A stretch of DNA of 19,129 nt from CAIZQW01 sp037133395 (GTDB lineage: Bacteria; Verrucomicrobiota; Kiritimatiellia; RFP12; UBA1067). The stretch covers positions 1 to 19,129 of the forward strand of contig JBAXOG010000091.1 of NCBI GenBank assembly GCA_037133395.1, in the 5' to 3' direction. Below are positions 7,479-14,536 of this stretch, in pieces (position 1 is the stretch's first letter; each line of letters begins with the position of its first letter). The translations under genes and the position numbers were made by a program. The notes under the pieces were generated by a model that saw only the letters and a program-made list of their open reading frames with translations, was not told the origin of the DNA and made no database searches.

Positions 7479-8120
7479 ATGAAAACGGTTTCCATACAGG
7501 ATTTGGGCAAAGAACAGCCCTACGCCGACGTTTTGACTCTTCAAGAGCAGACGCATGTTGCGCGTTGTAATGGAATCGTACCTGACACCTTTTTTCTGCT
7601 GGAGCATCGGCGTGTCTATACATTGGGCCGTTCTGCTGAGGCCAACAATATTTTGTACTCGCCGGAGACGCTTCAGGAAACCGGTATTGACCGTGTCGAA
7701 ACATCACGCGGCGGCGATGTCACCTATCACGGACCTGGGCAGTTAGTCGGCTACCCCATCATTCATCTTGGCGAAGCCAACCTGAAGGTTATCGAGTATG
7801 TCACGGCCTTGGAAGAGACGCTCATTCAGGCGCTGGCGTCATTCGGTATTGGAGCCGGCCGCGATCCGCGCAACCGAGGCGTATGGGTCGGGAATAACAA
7901 GTTAGCAGCCATTGGCATTCGGGTCGCTCATTCTGTCACTATGCATGGCTTTGCGTTGAACGTCAATACCCAGTTGGCGGACTACTGTGGCATCATTTCC
8001 TGCGGCCTCCAGGACGCTGGAGTGACTTCCATGTGCAAATTGCTGGGCAAGCCCGTCAACATGCAGGATATCAAGCAGTCGGTCATCGCGTCCTTCAAAC
8101 AGGTATTCCAATACGAATAG
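7479..8120 (+). CDS. lipB: Octanoyl-[acyl-carrier-protein]:protein N-octanoyltransferase LipB
   Basis: LipB moves an octanoyl group from acyl carrier protein to the lipoyl domains of enzymes such as pyruvate dehydrogenase and the glycine cleavage H protein, the first step of lipoate assembly. The 213-residue protein has RGGDVTYHGPGQLVGYP (77-93), the catalytic Lys141 in NNKLAAIGI, HGFALNVN (156-163) and the catalytic Cys175 in GIISCGL. The common family motif has Pro before this Cys; here it is Ser. Length is normal. No clear Shine-Dalgarno precedes the ATG and there is almost no room for a promoter after the rpsT hairpin, so expression may depend on readthrough. No lipA is visible in the window. 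Confidence 0.95.
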   Translation: MKTVSIQDLGKEQPYADVLTLQEQTHVARCNGIVPDTFFLLEHRRVYTLGRSAEANNILYSPETLQETGIDRVETSRGGDVTYHGPGQLVGYPIIHLGEANLKVIEYVTALEETLIQALASFGIGAGRDPRNRGVWVGNNKLAAIGIRVAHSVTMHGFALNVNTQLADYCGIISCGLQDAGVTSMCKLLGKPVNMQDIKQSVIASFKQVFQYE

Positions 8121-8127
8121 CCCCTTT

Positions 8128-8553
8128 ATGAAAGCAATTTTTAAATCGCTTCTTGAAGCAGGGGTAGTCATCCTTTTGGTGCCACAACTCTTTGTTTCTC
8201 TCTATTTTTTCTGGCCCACAATTCACGGTGCAGATGGATGGGGTATGATGAAATCGCTTGTCATTTTCGGACTGACTCTTTCACGTATAGCAAGTCCTAT
8301 TCTCTACATTCTGTATCTTGTCATCACGTCCATCAATCGCGAGAAGCGCCGAAGCCTCTGGTCTTTCCTGATTTGTACCCTCGTCGGCTATGCCTCTGTC
8401 ATCGTCTGGAACATCTTCGTTTACAAAAGTTTTTCATACGCGTGGGCCCTACTCCCAGTGATCCTCTGTAGCTCGGGGGTTGTCGCCTACCAGATTCTGA
8501 AAGATAAAGCTCTTATGGCCAATCCCAAGCCTGAACTTTTCCTTGCCAGCTAG
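8128..8553 (+). CDS. Small four-helix membrane protein of unknown function
   Basis: A 141-residue protein with four predicted membrane helices at about residues 9-29, 43-67, 78-99 and 104-123, and a basic loop (NREKRRS, 70-76) between helices 2 and 3. The C-terminus is short and polar. I do not recognise a family. It starts only 7 bases after lipB, without a clear ribosome binding site, which suggests translational coupling to lipB. Reality as a gene is supported by its length, position in the same direction as its neighbours, and coherent hydrophobic pattern. Confidence 0.65.
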   Translation: MKAIFKSLLEAGVVILLVPQLFVSLYFFWPTIHGADGWGMMKSLVIFGLTLSRIASPILYILYLVITSINREKRRSLWSFLICTLVGYASVIVWNIFVYKSFSYAWALLPVILCSSGVVAYQILKDKALMANPKPELFLAS

Positions 8554-8624
8554 GCGTGAAATCCTAAAAATGAGATGTAAAAATCATTGCGGGAGCCGCC
8601 AGAGTCTTGTTACACTATCTCCAC

Positions 8625-8641
8625 TGACTTGAATCAGGTCA
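8625..8641. promoter_or_regulatory. Imperfect palindrome upstream of the sugar kinase gene
   Basis: TGACTTGAATCAGGTCA is a 17-base near-palindrome (seven of eight arm positions pair, the eighth would be a G-T pair). It lies in the 129-base non-coding stretch between the membrane protein gene and the sugar kinase. Its size would suit a dimeric regulator, but nothing else supports an operator and no clear promoter was found beside it. Confidence 0.3.
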
Positions 8642-8682
8642 TTGAATTATTTTGGTTAAAACATCTCGTGAAAATAGCAAGC

Positions 8683-9756
8683 ATGCAACTGAAACGAAAC
8701 TGCAGATATTCTCTTTTAGTCCCCACCAGTATGGGCGCGCGCATTACGCCAGTCAATGGACAACCCGTTCATAGAGGCGGTTTATTTATGATGCAGGCAA
8801 CCAGTGCGGAAACAAATGTCGCCAGTGTCGCGGCCTATCTCGGATTGCCCGTCAAGGTATTGACGACGTTCGTCAAGGGAAGCCCCATTGCACAGCTTTT
8901 GAAGGATGATTTACGTAGCCGGCACATGGACTTTGAAGGTGTTGAAGTGGCACAGGGCGGACCGTGGGGATATCGCCACCAGTTCAATATTGCCGACAGT
9001 GGGTTCGGCTCACGCGGACCTCGCGTATGGAATGACCGCGCTGGAGAAGTCGGGCGTACGCTGAATGTTAAGGATTTTGATCTTGATCGTATCTTCGGTC
9101 AGGAAGGCGTACAGATTGTTCATCTGTCAGGATTGATTGGCGCGCTCTCGCCAGAGACGAGCACGTTCTGCCTTGAGCTCGCACGGGCAGCCAAGAAGTA
9201 CGGCACCAAGATTTCGTTCGACCTCAACTACCGTGCCTCTTTTTGGAAGGGTCGCGAAACGGAACTTTCAGCGATCTTCAAGGAAATTGCCAGTGTGTCG
9301 GATATTCTGCTCGGAAATGAGGAAGACTTTCAGCTCTGCTTGGGCATTCAGGGACCAGAGGCCGGCGGCAAAGACATCAAAGCGAAGATTGATGGATTCA
9401 AGGGCATGATCGAACGGGTCAAAAAAGCATTTCCGAATGCGCAGGTTTACGGTACGACGCTCCGCGAAGTTGAAGATGCCAATAACCATTTGTGGGGAGC
9501 CCTTATGTCCGTTGGACAGGAATGGTACACTGTCGAACCTCGCCACATTACGGTGTTGGATCGCATTGGTGGCGGGGATGGTTTTGTAGGCGGCATGCTC
9601 TACGCTATTCTTAAAGAATGGGAACCCGAAAAATGGATTCAGTTCGGCTGGGCCAGCGGCGCACTAGCAACAACGATGCTGGTAGATTACGCATTGCCTG
9701 CTGATGAAGATCAAGTGTGGAGCATCTGGAAGGGCAATGCCCGCGTCCAGCGTTAA
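8683..9756 (+). CDS. PfkB-family sugar kinase (KDG-kinase-like)
   Basis: Ribokinase/PfkB fold kinase, 357 residues from the ATG at 8683, which would phosphorylate a sugar or sugar acid using ATP. The C-terminal signature DRIGGGDGFVGG (293-304) carries the catalytic base Asp299 and the anion hole. FDLNYRASFWKG (179-190) and LGNEEDF (210-216) are typical of the 2-keto-3-deoxygluconate kinase branch. The N-terminal substrate region reads QATSAETNVASVAAYLG where most members have a Gly-Gly-x-x-x-Asn-Val-Ala motif. The start is uncertain: the open frame extends to a TTG at 8587, a GTG at 8668 is possible, and none has a good Shine-Dalgarno; 8683 is the first in-frame ATG. It precedes dapA by 28 bases. 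Substrate is inference. Confidence 0.8.
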   Translation: MQLKRNCRYSLLVPTSMGARITPVNGQPVHRGGLFMMQATSAETNVASVAAYLGLPVKVLTTFVKGSPIAQLLKDDLRSRHMDFEGVEVAQGGPWGYRHQFNIADSGFGSRGPRVWNDRAGEVGRTLNVKDFDLDRIFGQEGVQIVHLSGLIGALSPETSTFCLELARAAKKYGTKISFDLNYRASFWKGRETELSAIFKEIASVSDILLGNEEDFQLCLGIQGPEAGGKDIKAKIDGFKGMIERVKKAFPNAQVYGTTLREVEDANNHLWGALMSVGQEWYTVEPRHITVLDRIGGGDGFVGGMLYAILKEWEPEKWIQFGWASGALATTMLVDYALPADEDQVWSIWKGNARVQR

Positions 9757-9774
9757 TGATTGATTGACAGTTTT

Positions 9775-9780
9775 AAGGAG
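9775..9780 (+). promoter_or_regulatory. Ribosome binding site deciding the dapA start
   Basis: AAGGAG four bases before the ATG at 9785. It favours this start over an in-frame start seven codons upstream and matches the family N-terminus. Confidence 0.65.
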
Positions 9781-9784
9781 ATTT

Positions 9785-10654
9785 ATGACGTTACATGGCA
9801 CATTCACTGCATTGGTCACGCCCTTCAATACCGATGGGAGCGTTGACTATGGCGCACTGCGCGAACTGGTCAACTGGCAGATCGCCAGCGGCGTTGAAGG
9901 TATCGTTCCTGTCGGCACAACCGGTGAGTCGCCTACGCTCGATATGGAAGAACATCTCAAGGTGATCGCGGTCACCCTTGATACGGCTGCGAAGAGGGCG
10001 ATTATCATTGCAGGAACAGGGGCCAATTCCACCTCTGAAGCATTGGAGCTCACACGCGAAGCCAAACAAATGGGTGCGGATGCAACCTTGCAGGTCACTC
10101 CCTACTACAACAAGCCCAACGCAGAAGGCATGTTCCGCCATTTTTCGGCTGTTGCTGATCTAGGATTACCTGTCGTGCTCTACAATGTACCAGGCCGAGC
10201 AGGCAAGGAGATCCCACTGGAAACCGTCGTGCGCCTTGCGAGTAACCCCATGGTCGTCGCCATCAAGGAAGCGGCTGGGAATGTCGACCGCGTTAGTGCC
10301 ATTCTTAACGCATGTGAATTGACCGTGTTGTCTGGGGATGACAGCCTGACGCTTCCGATGATCAGCGTGGGTGCATCGGGCATCATCAGCGTGGCCTCCA
10401 ACGTCATACCAGCTGAGGTGGCCAACATGGTACGTCTGGCGCGCTTAGATCGGTTCGCGGACGCACGGGAGTTACACCGGTTGTACTATCCGCTCCTCCG
10501 GGATCTCTTCCTCGACACCAATCCTATCCCCGTCAAGGCGGCGCTGGCCATGATGGGCCGTATCCAGGCCACCTATCGTCTCCCGCTTTGCGAACCCTCA
10601 GAAAAGATTCGCGAGCAATTACACAAGACCCTGTCATCCCTTAATCTTCTCTAA
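9785..10654 (+). CDS. dapA: 4-hydroxy-tetrahydrodipicolinate synthase
   Basis: DapA condenses pyruvate with aspartate semialdehyde, the committed step to diaminopimelate and lysine. The 289-residue TIM-barrel protein has the Schiff-base lysine Lys161 in AIKEAAGN, the catalytic Tyr133 in LYNVPGR with Arg138, which binds the semialdehyde carboxylate, and GTTGESPT (44-51) with the proton-relay Thr. Tyr107 is in YYNKP. Arg138 and the adjacent dapB favour true DapA over related KDG or N-acetylneuraminate lyases. The residues that bind lysine in the E. coli enzyme have counterparts here (His57, Asn81, Glu85), so feedback inhibition is plausible but inferred. Start at 9785 is supported by AAGGAG. 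Confidence 0.95.
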   Translation: MTLHGTFTALVTPFNTDGSVDYGALRELVNWQIASGVEGIVPVGTTGESPTLDMEEHLKVIAVTLDTAAKRAIIIAGTGANSTSEALELTREAKQMGADATLQVTPYYNKPNAEGMFRHFSAVADLGLPVVLYNVPGRAGKEIPLETVVRLASNPMVVAIKEAAGNVDRVSAILNACELTVLSGDDSLTLPMISVGASGIISVASNVIPAEVANMVRLARLDRFADARELHRLYYPLLRDLFLDTNPIPVKAALAMMGRIQATYRLPLCEPSEKIREQLHKTLSSLNLL

Positions 10655-10655
10655 T

Positions 10656-11438
10656 ATGAAAATAGCTATTCTTGGAGCCGGCGGCCGCATGGGACAAAAT
10701 CTATTGCGCTGTTCACAGAAAATCAAAGGGTGCGACATTGTCGCTGCGGTTGAAAGTCCAGACTTTCCTGGACTCGGAAAACCCGTAAAAGATTTTCCTG
10801 CAGAACTCATTTACACATCGGAATGGCCCAAACAGGCAGAAGTTGTCATTGACTTCACGTTTCATTCCTGTGTTGCCTCGAACATCAAAAATGCCATTGA
10901 AAACAATCAGGCGGTGGTTCTGGGGACGACCGGACTCAGTGAAGCAGAAAAACAAGGCGTTCAGGGTGCCGCGAAACAGATTTCCATTGTATGGGCAGCC
11001 AATATGAGCCTGGGTGTCAACCTGCTGCTGGAACTTGTTAAACGTGCCGCAGAAGTGCTCGACACGCGCTACGACATTGAAATTGTTGAGGCCCACCATC
11101 GTCTCAAAAAGGATGCGCCCAGCGGAACCGCGCTGATGCTTGCTGAAGCCGCCGCTGCGGGTCGTAACGTTGCCCTGAAGGATGTCGCATGCTATGGTCG
11201 CGAAGGCATTGTAGGTGAACGTCCCCAAGGTGAAATCGGCATCCACGCCATACGGGGCGGCGCGATTGTCGGAGACCACACTGTTTCATTGATCGCAGAC
11301 GAGGAATGCGTTGAAATTTCGCATAAAGCCAACAGCCGTGAGGCCTTTGCCACGGGCGCGCTGCGTGCCGCACTCTGGCTTGCCAATCGTAAGCCTGGCA
11401 TTTATACCATGCGTGACGTGCTTGGCTTTACAGCATAA
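10656..11438 (+). CDS. dapB: 4-hydroxy-tetrahydrodipicolinate reductase
   Basis: DapB reduces the DapA product with NAD(P)H in the next step of diaminopimelate synthesis. The 260-residue protein begins with the dinucleotide-binding loop MKIAILGAGGRMGQ, has VVLGTTGLS (87-95), and carries the substrate-binding and catalytic signature EAHHRLKKDAPSGTA (145-159), in which His147 and Lys151 correspond to the E. coli His159 and Lys163. It ends with the typical GIYTMRDVLGF. It is slightly shorter than the E. coli protein. The ATG is one base after the dapA stop with no Shine-Dalgarno, so translation is probably coupled to dapA. Confidence 0.96.
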   Translation: MKIAILGAGGRMGQNLLRCSQKIKGCDIVAAVESPDFPGLGKPVKDFPAELIYTSEWPKQAEVVIDFTFHSCVASNIKNAIENNQAVVLGTTGLSEAEKQGVQGAAKQISIVWAANMSLGVNLLLELVKRAAEVLDTRYDIEIVEAHHRLKKDAPSGTALMLAEAAAAGRNVALKDVACYGREGIVGERPQGEIGIHAIRGGAIVGDHTVSLIADEECVEISHKANSREAFATGALRAALWLANRKPGIYTMRDVLGFTA

Positions 11439-11464
11439 ATAGAGTCATCTTCGAGTGATTGATT

Positions 11465-11950
11465 ATGGGCGATGTCACCGTCATCCTTTCGCTGGGGAGC
11501 AACATCGAACCTCGTAACGCCTTCATTGAAAAGGCGCTTCAGTCATTATCCGCCTTGCCCAGCACGCATCACCTCCGTTGTTCCTCTATTCACGAGACCG
11601 AGCCTGTTGGCGTACCTGAAAAGGATCGCGAATGCATATTTCTCAATGCGGTCGTCGTGCTCGAAACAAGCTTGCCCCCTCACATCTTTTCAACCACCAT
11701 TCATGCCATAGAGGAGCGACTCGGCCGCACTCGAACTGGCGTATATGGAGTAGCGCGGACGATTGATATCGACATCATTGCCTTTGGCGACATGATCCTG
11801 AACACGCCGGAGTTAATACTTCCACACCCCTGCGCACATCACCGTATGTTTGTACTTCAACCTCTTGCTGAACTTTTGCCCGACTATGTTCTTCCTGGAC
11901 AACAGCACACCGTAACGCAATTATTGAAGACAATTGCTGCTTCGCCATAA
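11465..11950 (+). CDS. folK: 2-amino-4-hydroxy-6-hydroxymethyldihydropteridine pyrophosphokinase (HPPK)
   Basis: FolK transfers pyrophosphate from ATP to the hydroxymethylpterin precursor in folate synthesis. The 161-residue protein has SLGSNIEPR (9-17), ETEPVGV (44-50), FLNAVV (59-64) and the metal-binding signature VARTIDIDII (96-105) with Asp101 and Asp103, followed by LPHPCAHHRMFVLQPLAEL. Length is normal for the single-domain enzyme. The ATG at 11465 is preferred over an in-frame TTG two codons earlier; only a weak GAGTG precedes it. It follows dapB by 26 bases in the same direction, probably as the last gene of the unit. No folP, folB or folE is seen here. Confidence 0.93.
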   Translation: MGDVTVILSLGSNIEPRNAFIEKALQSLSALPSTHHLRCSSIHETEPVGVPEKDRECIFLNAVVVLETSLPPHIFSTTIHAIEERLGRTRTGVYGVARTIDIDIIAFGDMILNTPELILPHPCAHHRMFVLQPLAELLPDYVLPGQQHTVTQLLKTIAASP

Positions 11951-11979
11951 AGAAAGGAACAGGCCTCTCGACCTGTTCC
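11951..11979 (-). terminator. Convergent terminator between folK and the polysaccharide cluster
   Basis: GGAACAGG (11956-11963) pairs perfectly with CCTGTTCC (11972-11979) across an 8-base loop. On the minus strand the stem is followed by TTTCTTTA, so it terminates transcription of the Wzz/kinase gene. On the plus strand there is no T run, so its effect on folK transcripts is less certain. Confidence 0.7.
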
Positions 11980-12007
11980 CTGAAAACACTGGCTCGCGAT
12001 GTGCAGT

Positions 12008-14521
12008 CTATTCATCATCCGAGAGCGAATAATCAAACACATCCTTTTTCTCTTTACGTTGAGCTTGAGCCTGTTCTTCCTTTGTCAACGGATCATACTT
12101 CGTATCTTCCTCTTCCGTAAGCTGACGCACGGCCTCCGATCCGACCGCCATGGCTGGAGCAGTGGACAGCTTCCTTCCAGCTCCAGTCCCATACCCGTAT
12201 GAAGAGTACCCATACTTTGAACCATACTTTGAGCCATACTTGTACTGGTAATCATACTTGCCAAAGTGCTGATGCCTTCCGAAATCCACATCATTCACAA
12301 TAACACCAATGACCCGCGCACCAGATTCTGTCAAGTGGCGATGCGCATGCTTCAACAGATTAAAGCGGGTACGTTCTGCGCAGCACATAATCATGACCGA
12401 GTCTACGAGCGTTGCCAACGTCATTACATCCCCCACGATTCCAAAAGGTGGCGAGTCGACGATGACACGGTCATAGTGTTCTCTTGCCCACTTGAACAAT
12501 TCCACAATCGCACCGCTCCCCATCAAAGATGCGGGGCTGATTTCTGAGGACGCCTTCGAACAAATCAAGTCAAGGTTTTCAACGCCTGAAGGGACAGGCA
12601 GGGAATCAAAGAGTGCCTGGTTACCCTGTACGAGTGTATGTGGCAGACTCTTAAAGTCAGCCGGCTTCTTTTCAAAAATACGAGCAATACGCGGACGGCG
12701 CATATCGAAGTCGATGAGCAACGTCTTACGTCCGCTCAAGGCGCATGATTCAGCAAGCGAACACGAAGTAATGGTCTTGCCCTCGCCGGGTTGCGTACTC
12801 ACGCATAACAGCACTTTTGATAATTCGCTATAGCGAGGCGAATCCAAGAGGTTGCGCAGACTTGCCACAGCTTCCGCAAATTGCGAAAATTTATCATTCA
12901 CAACCATCTGTGCAACCTGTTCACGCTTCTTACGACGAACATGCGGAAGCACAACGAGCGTCTTCATCCTCAGACGCTGCTCAATATCTGAAAGACCGAC
13001 AATCTTATCTTCCAGATGGTCCACAACCAACACGAACAAGAAACCCAACATCAACCCCAAAAAAGGACCTATCGAAAAAATCATGAGCGGATTGGGTAAA
13101 ACTGAAGAATTTGACTTATAGGCGGGTTCGACTTGCTTAATAATCGCCGTATTTTCATCAGACGCCACGATCGCATCTTGTGTACGTTCACGCAAGGACT
13201 GATATTGCTCCTCCGCCACCTTACGATCACGCTCCAATTGCTCCAAGCGCATTTTCGATGAAACAAGTTTGAGTTCCAAATCAGAAATCGTTTTCATCAG
13301 TTCGACTTTGCGTGGGGCAAGCCGGGCCAACTGACGTTGCAGCAAATCGAGATTGGCTTTTGATGTCTCTAACGCACGAAATACGACATCAGCAAACTGC
13401 TGTTTGAATATTTCAACCTCTCGTTCCTTCACCTTCACCTCAGGATGGTTTGCTGTAAAACGGGCCAATAGCGAGTTTTTCTCAGCTAACGTCTTTTGAA
13501 GCGTCTGATAAGAAAGACCAATTTCCAGAGAACGTGGAATGGACTCTGGCAATGTGCCAAACTTTTCAGGGTCGCCCTGGATGGTTTCCAAGGTCTTCTT
13601 AAGTTCCGTCGCCGTCATCACCTTGCTTTCAATCTCAATAACGTCAGATGTAATCTTGGTCAACGCACCTTCGGCCATGCTTATCTCGCTTGCCATGAGA
13701 CCAATCTGATTGGCGGAACGGTAGGCGAGCATTTCCTTGTCTGCGCGTTCAAGATTTCGACGTTGCTGTTCGGTTGTAGAAGACAACCATGCAATGGCTG
13801 AATCAGACTCATTCCGATTCTGGTCGGTCGTAAACAACTCGGCAACCTTTGCATACGCATTGGCCAAGTCAGCGGCAAGCTGTGCATCTGTTGAACGAAC
13901 GGTAACAAAGATCAGTTTGGAACGCCGTTGCAATATCATCTTCGAATCGCCTAACGTACGGCCCAATTCTTCATCTGTAAAGGTTGCGCTGGGATGTTCA
14001 CTCCGATATTGCGTGACGATTTGAGTAAAAACATCGCGACTTCTAAGACGCGCCACACGCGTATTGAACACTTCATCCATGGTGCCGCCGACATCCATAT
14101 CCATAATCGCACCATGCTTACCGGTGATGGTCGGCTTCCGAATACTCATCTCAAATCTGCTGGTCGCCTCATAGATGATTGGCGAGACTTTAAAGACCGC
14201 AAACGCCGCTAACACACTGACAATCACAAAGACCAAAATGGTAATCCAGCTCTGCGAAGCCACACGTAAAACACGACCAATGGTCAACGAACCCAGAAGC
14301 GAATCTTCTTCACCTGGATTGTCAGAACCAGTAGCACCCCCATAGTAATACGCGCCACCCCCACCGCCATACGCACCGCCGCCATACGCAGGTGCTGACA
14401 CCCCATACATGGGACGATGAGCACCCCCATAATACATCGGACGCGCTTGACCGCCGTAATACATGGGACGGCGACGTTCCATTGATCCCGATCCTTGAGT
14501 CTCTTCGCGTTCCTCGCTCAT
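12008..14521 (-). CDS. Polysaccharide co-polymerase fused to BY-type tyrosine autokinase (Wzc-like)
   Basis: An 837-residue inner-membrane protein that combines a Wzz chain-length domain with a bacterial tyrosine kinase, as in Wzc, and controls polymerisation and export of an exopolysaccharide. Order: tyrosine/glycine-rich cytoplasmic N-tail (16-62), TM1 (about 93-111), Wzz domain with FEMSIRKPTITG, long periplasmic coiled-coil helices (about 240-450), a Pro-containing TM2 (VLPNPLMIFSIGPFLGL onward, to about 500), then the kinase with Walker A TQPGEGKT (576-583, Lys582), Walker A' LLIDFDMRRP (601-610) and Walker B RVIVDSPP (685-692). A cluster of nine tyrosines spans 756-777, the expected autophosphorylation region, but it is followed by 60 more residues ending in an acidic tail. 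GAGAGGGAAAG precedes the ATG; the gene lies 15 bases after the ligase-like gene. Confidence 0.92.
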   Translation of the reverse strand: MSEEREETQGSGSMERRRPMYYGGQARPMYYGGAHRPMYGVSAPAYGGGAYGGGGGAYYYGGATGSDNPGEEDSLLGSLTIGRVLRVASQSWITILVFVIVSVLAAFAVFKVSPIIYEATSRFEMSIRKPTITGKHGAIMDMDVGGTMDEVFNTRVARLRSRDVFTQIVTQYRSEHPSATFTDEELGRTLGDSKMILQRRSKLIFVTVRSTDAQLAADLANAYAKVAELFTTDQNRNESDSAIAWLSSTTEQQRRNLERADKEMLAYRSANQIGLMASEISMAEGALTKITSDVIEIESKVMTATELKKTLETIQGDPEKFGTLPESIPRSLEIGLSYQTLQKTLAEKNSLLARFTANHPEVKVKEREVEIFKQQFADVVFRALETSKANLDLLQRQLARLAPRKVELMKTISDLELKLVSSKMRLEQLERDRKVAEEQYQSLRERTQDAIVASDENTAIIKQVEPAYKSNSSVLPNPLMIFSIGPFLGLMLGFLFVLVVDHLEDKIVGLSDIEQRLRMKTLVVLPHVRRKKREQVAQMVVNDKFSQFAEAVASLRNLLDSPRYSELSKVLLCVSTQPGEGKTITSCSLAESCALSGRKTLLIDFDMRRPRIARIFEKKPADFKSLPHTLVQGNQALFDSLPVPSGVENLDLICSKASSEISPASLMGSGAIVELFKWAREHYDRVIVDSPPFGIVGDVMTLATLVDSVMIMCCAERTRFNLLKHAHRHLTESGARVIGVIVNDVDFGRHQHFGKYDYQYKYGSKYGSKYGYSSYGYGTGAGRKLSTAPAMAVGSEAVRQLTEEEDTKYDPLTKEEQAQAQRKEKKDVFDYSLSDDE
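12191..12256 (-). repeat. C-terminal tyrosine cluster of the BY-kinase
   Basis: Encodes residues 756-777 with nine tyrosines (756, 758, 760, 762, 766, 770, 772, 775, 777). It includes two GSKY units encoded by a near-perfect 12-base tandem repeat. In BY-kinases such clusters are autophosphorylated in trans and tune oligomerisation. Confidence 0.8.
14336..14476 (-). repeat. N-terminal RPMYYGG and Gly/Tyr repeats of the BY-kinase
   Basis: Encodes residues 16-62. RPMYYGG occurs twice (18-24 and 27-33) followed by a shortened RPMYG (36-40), then a Gly-rich stretch with Tyr at 46, 51 and 58-60. The three units are also visible as similar DNA repeats of about 24-27 bases. There are ten tyrosines in forty residues on the cytoplasmic side of TM1. 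Confidence 0.8.
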
Positions 14522-14536
14522 CTTCTTTCCCTCTCA

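Noticed and set aside
9785..10654. Reading the DapA-family gene as a KDG aldolase pairing with the adjacent KDG-kinase-like gene
   Set aside because: Arg138 in YNVPGR, the Thr pair and the directly following dapB point to dihydrodipicolinate synthase rather than a sugar-acid aldolase.
10713..11279. Minus-strand open frame (188 codons) opposite dapB
   Set aside because: dapB is certain on the plus strand, with all catalytic motifs; the antisense frame is a shadow.
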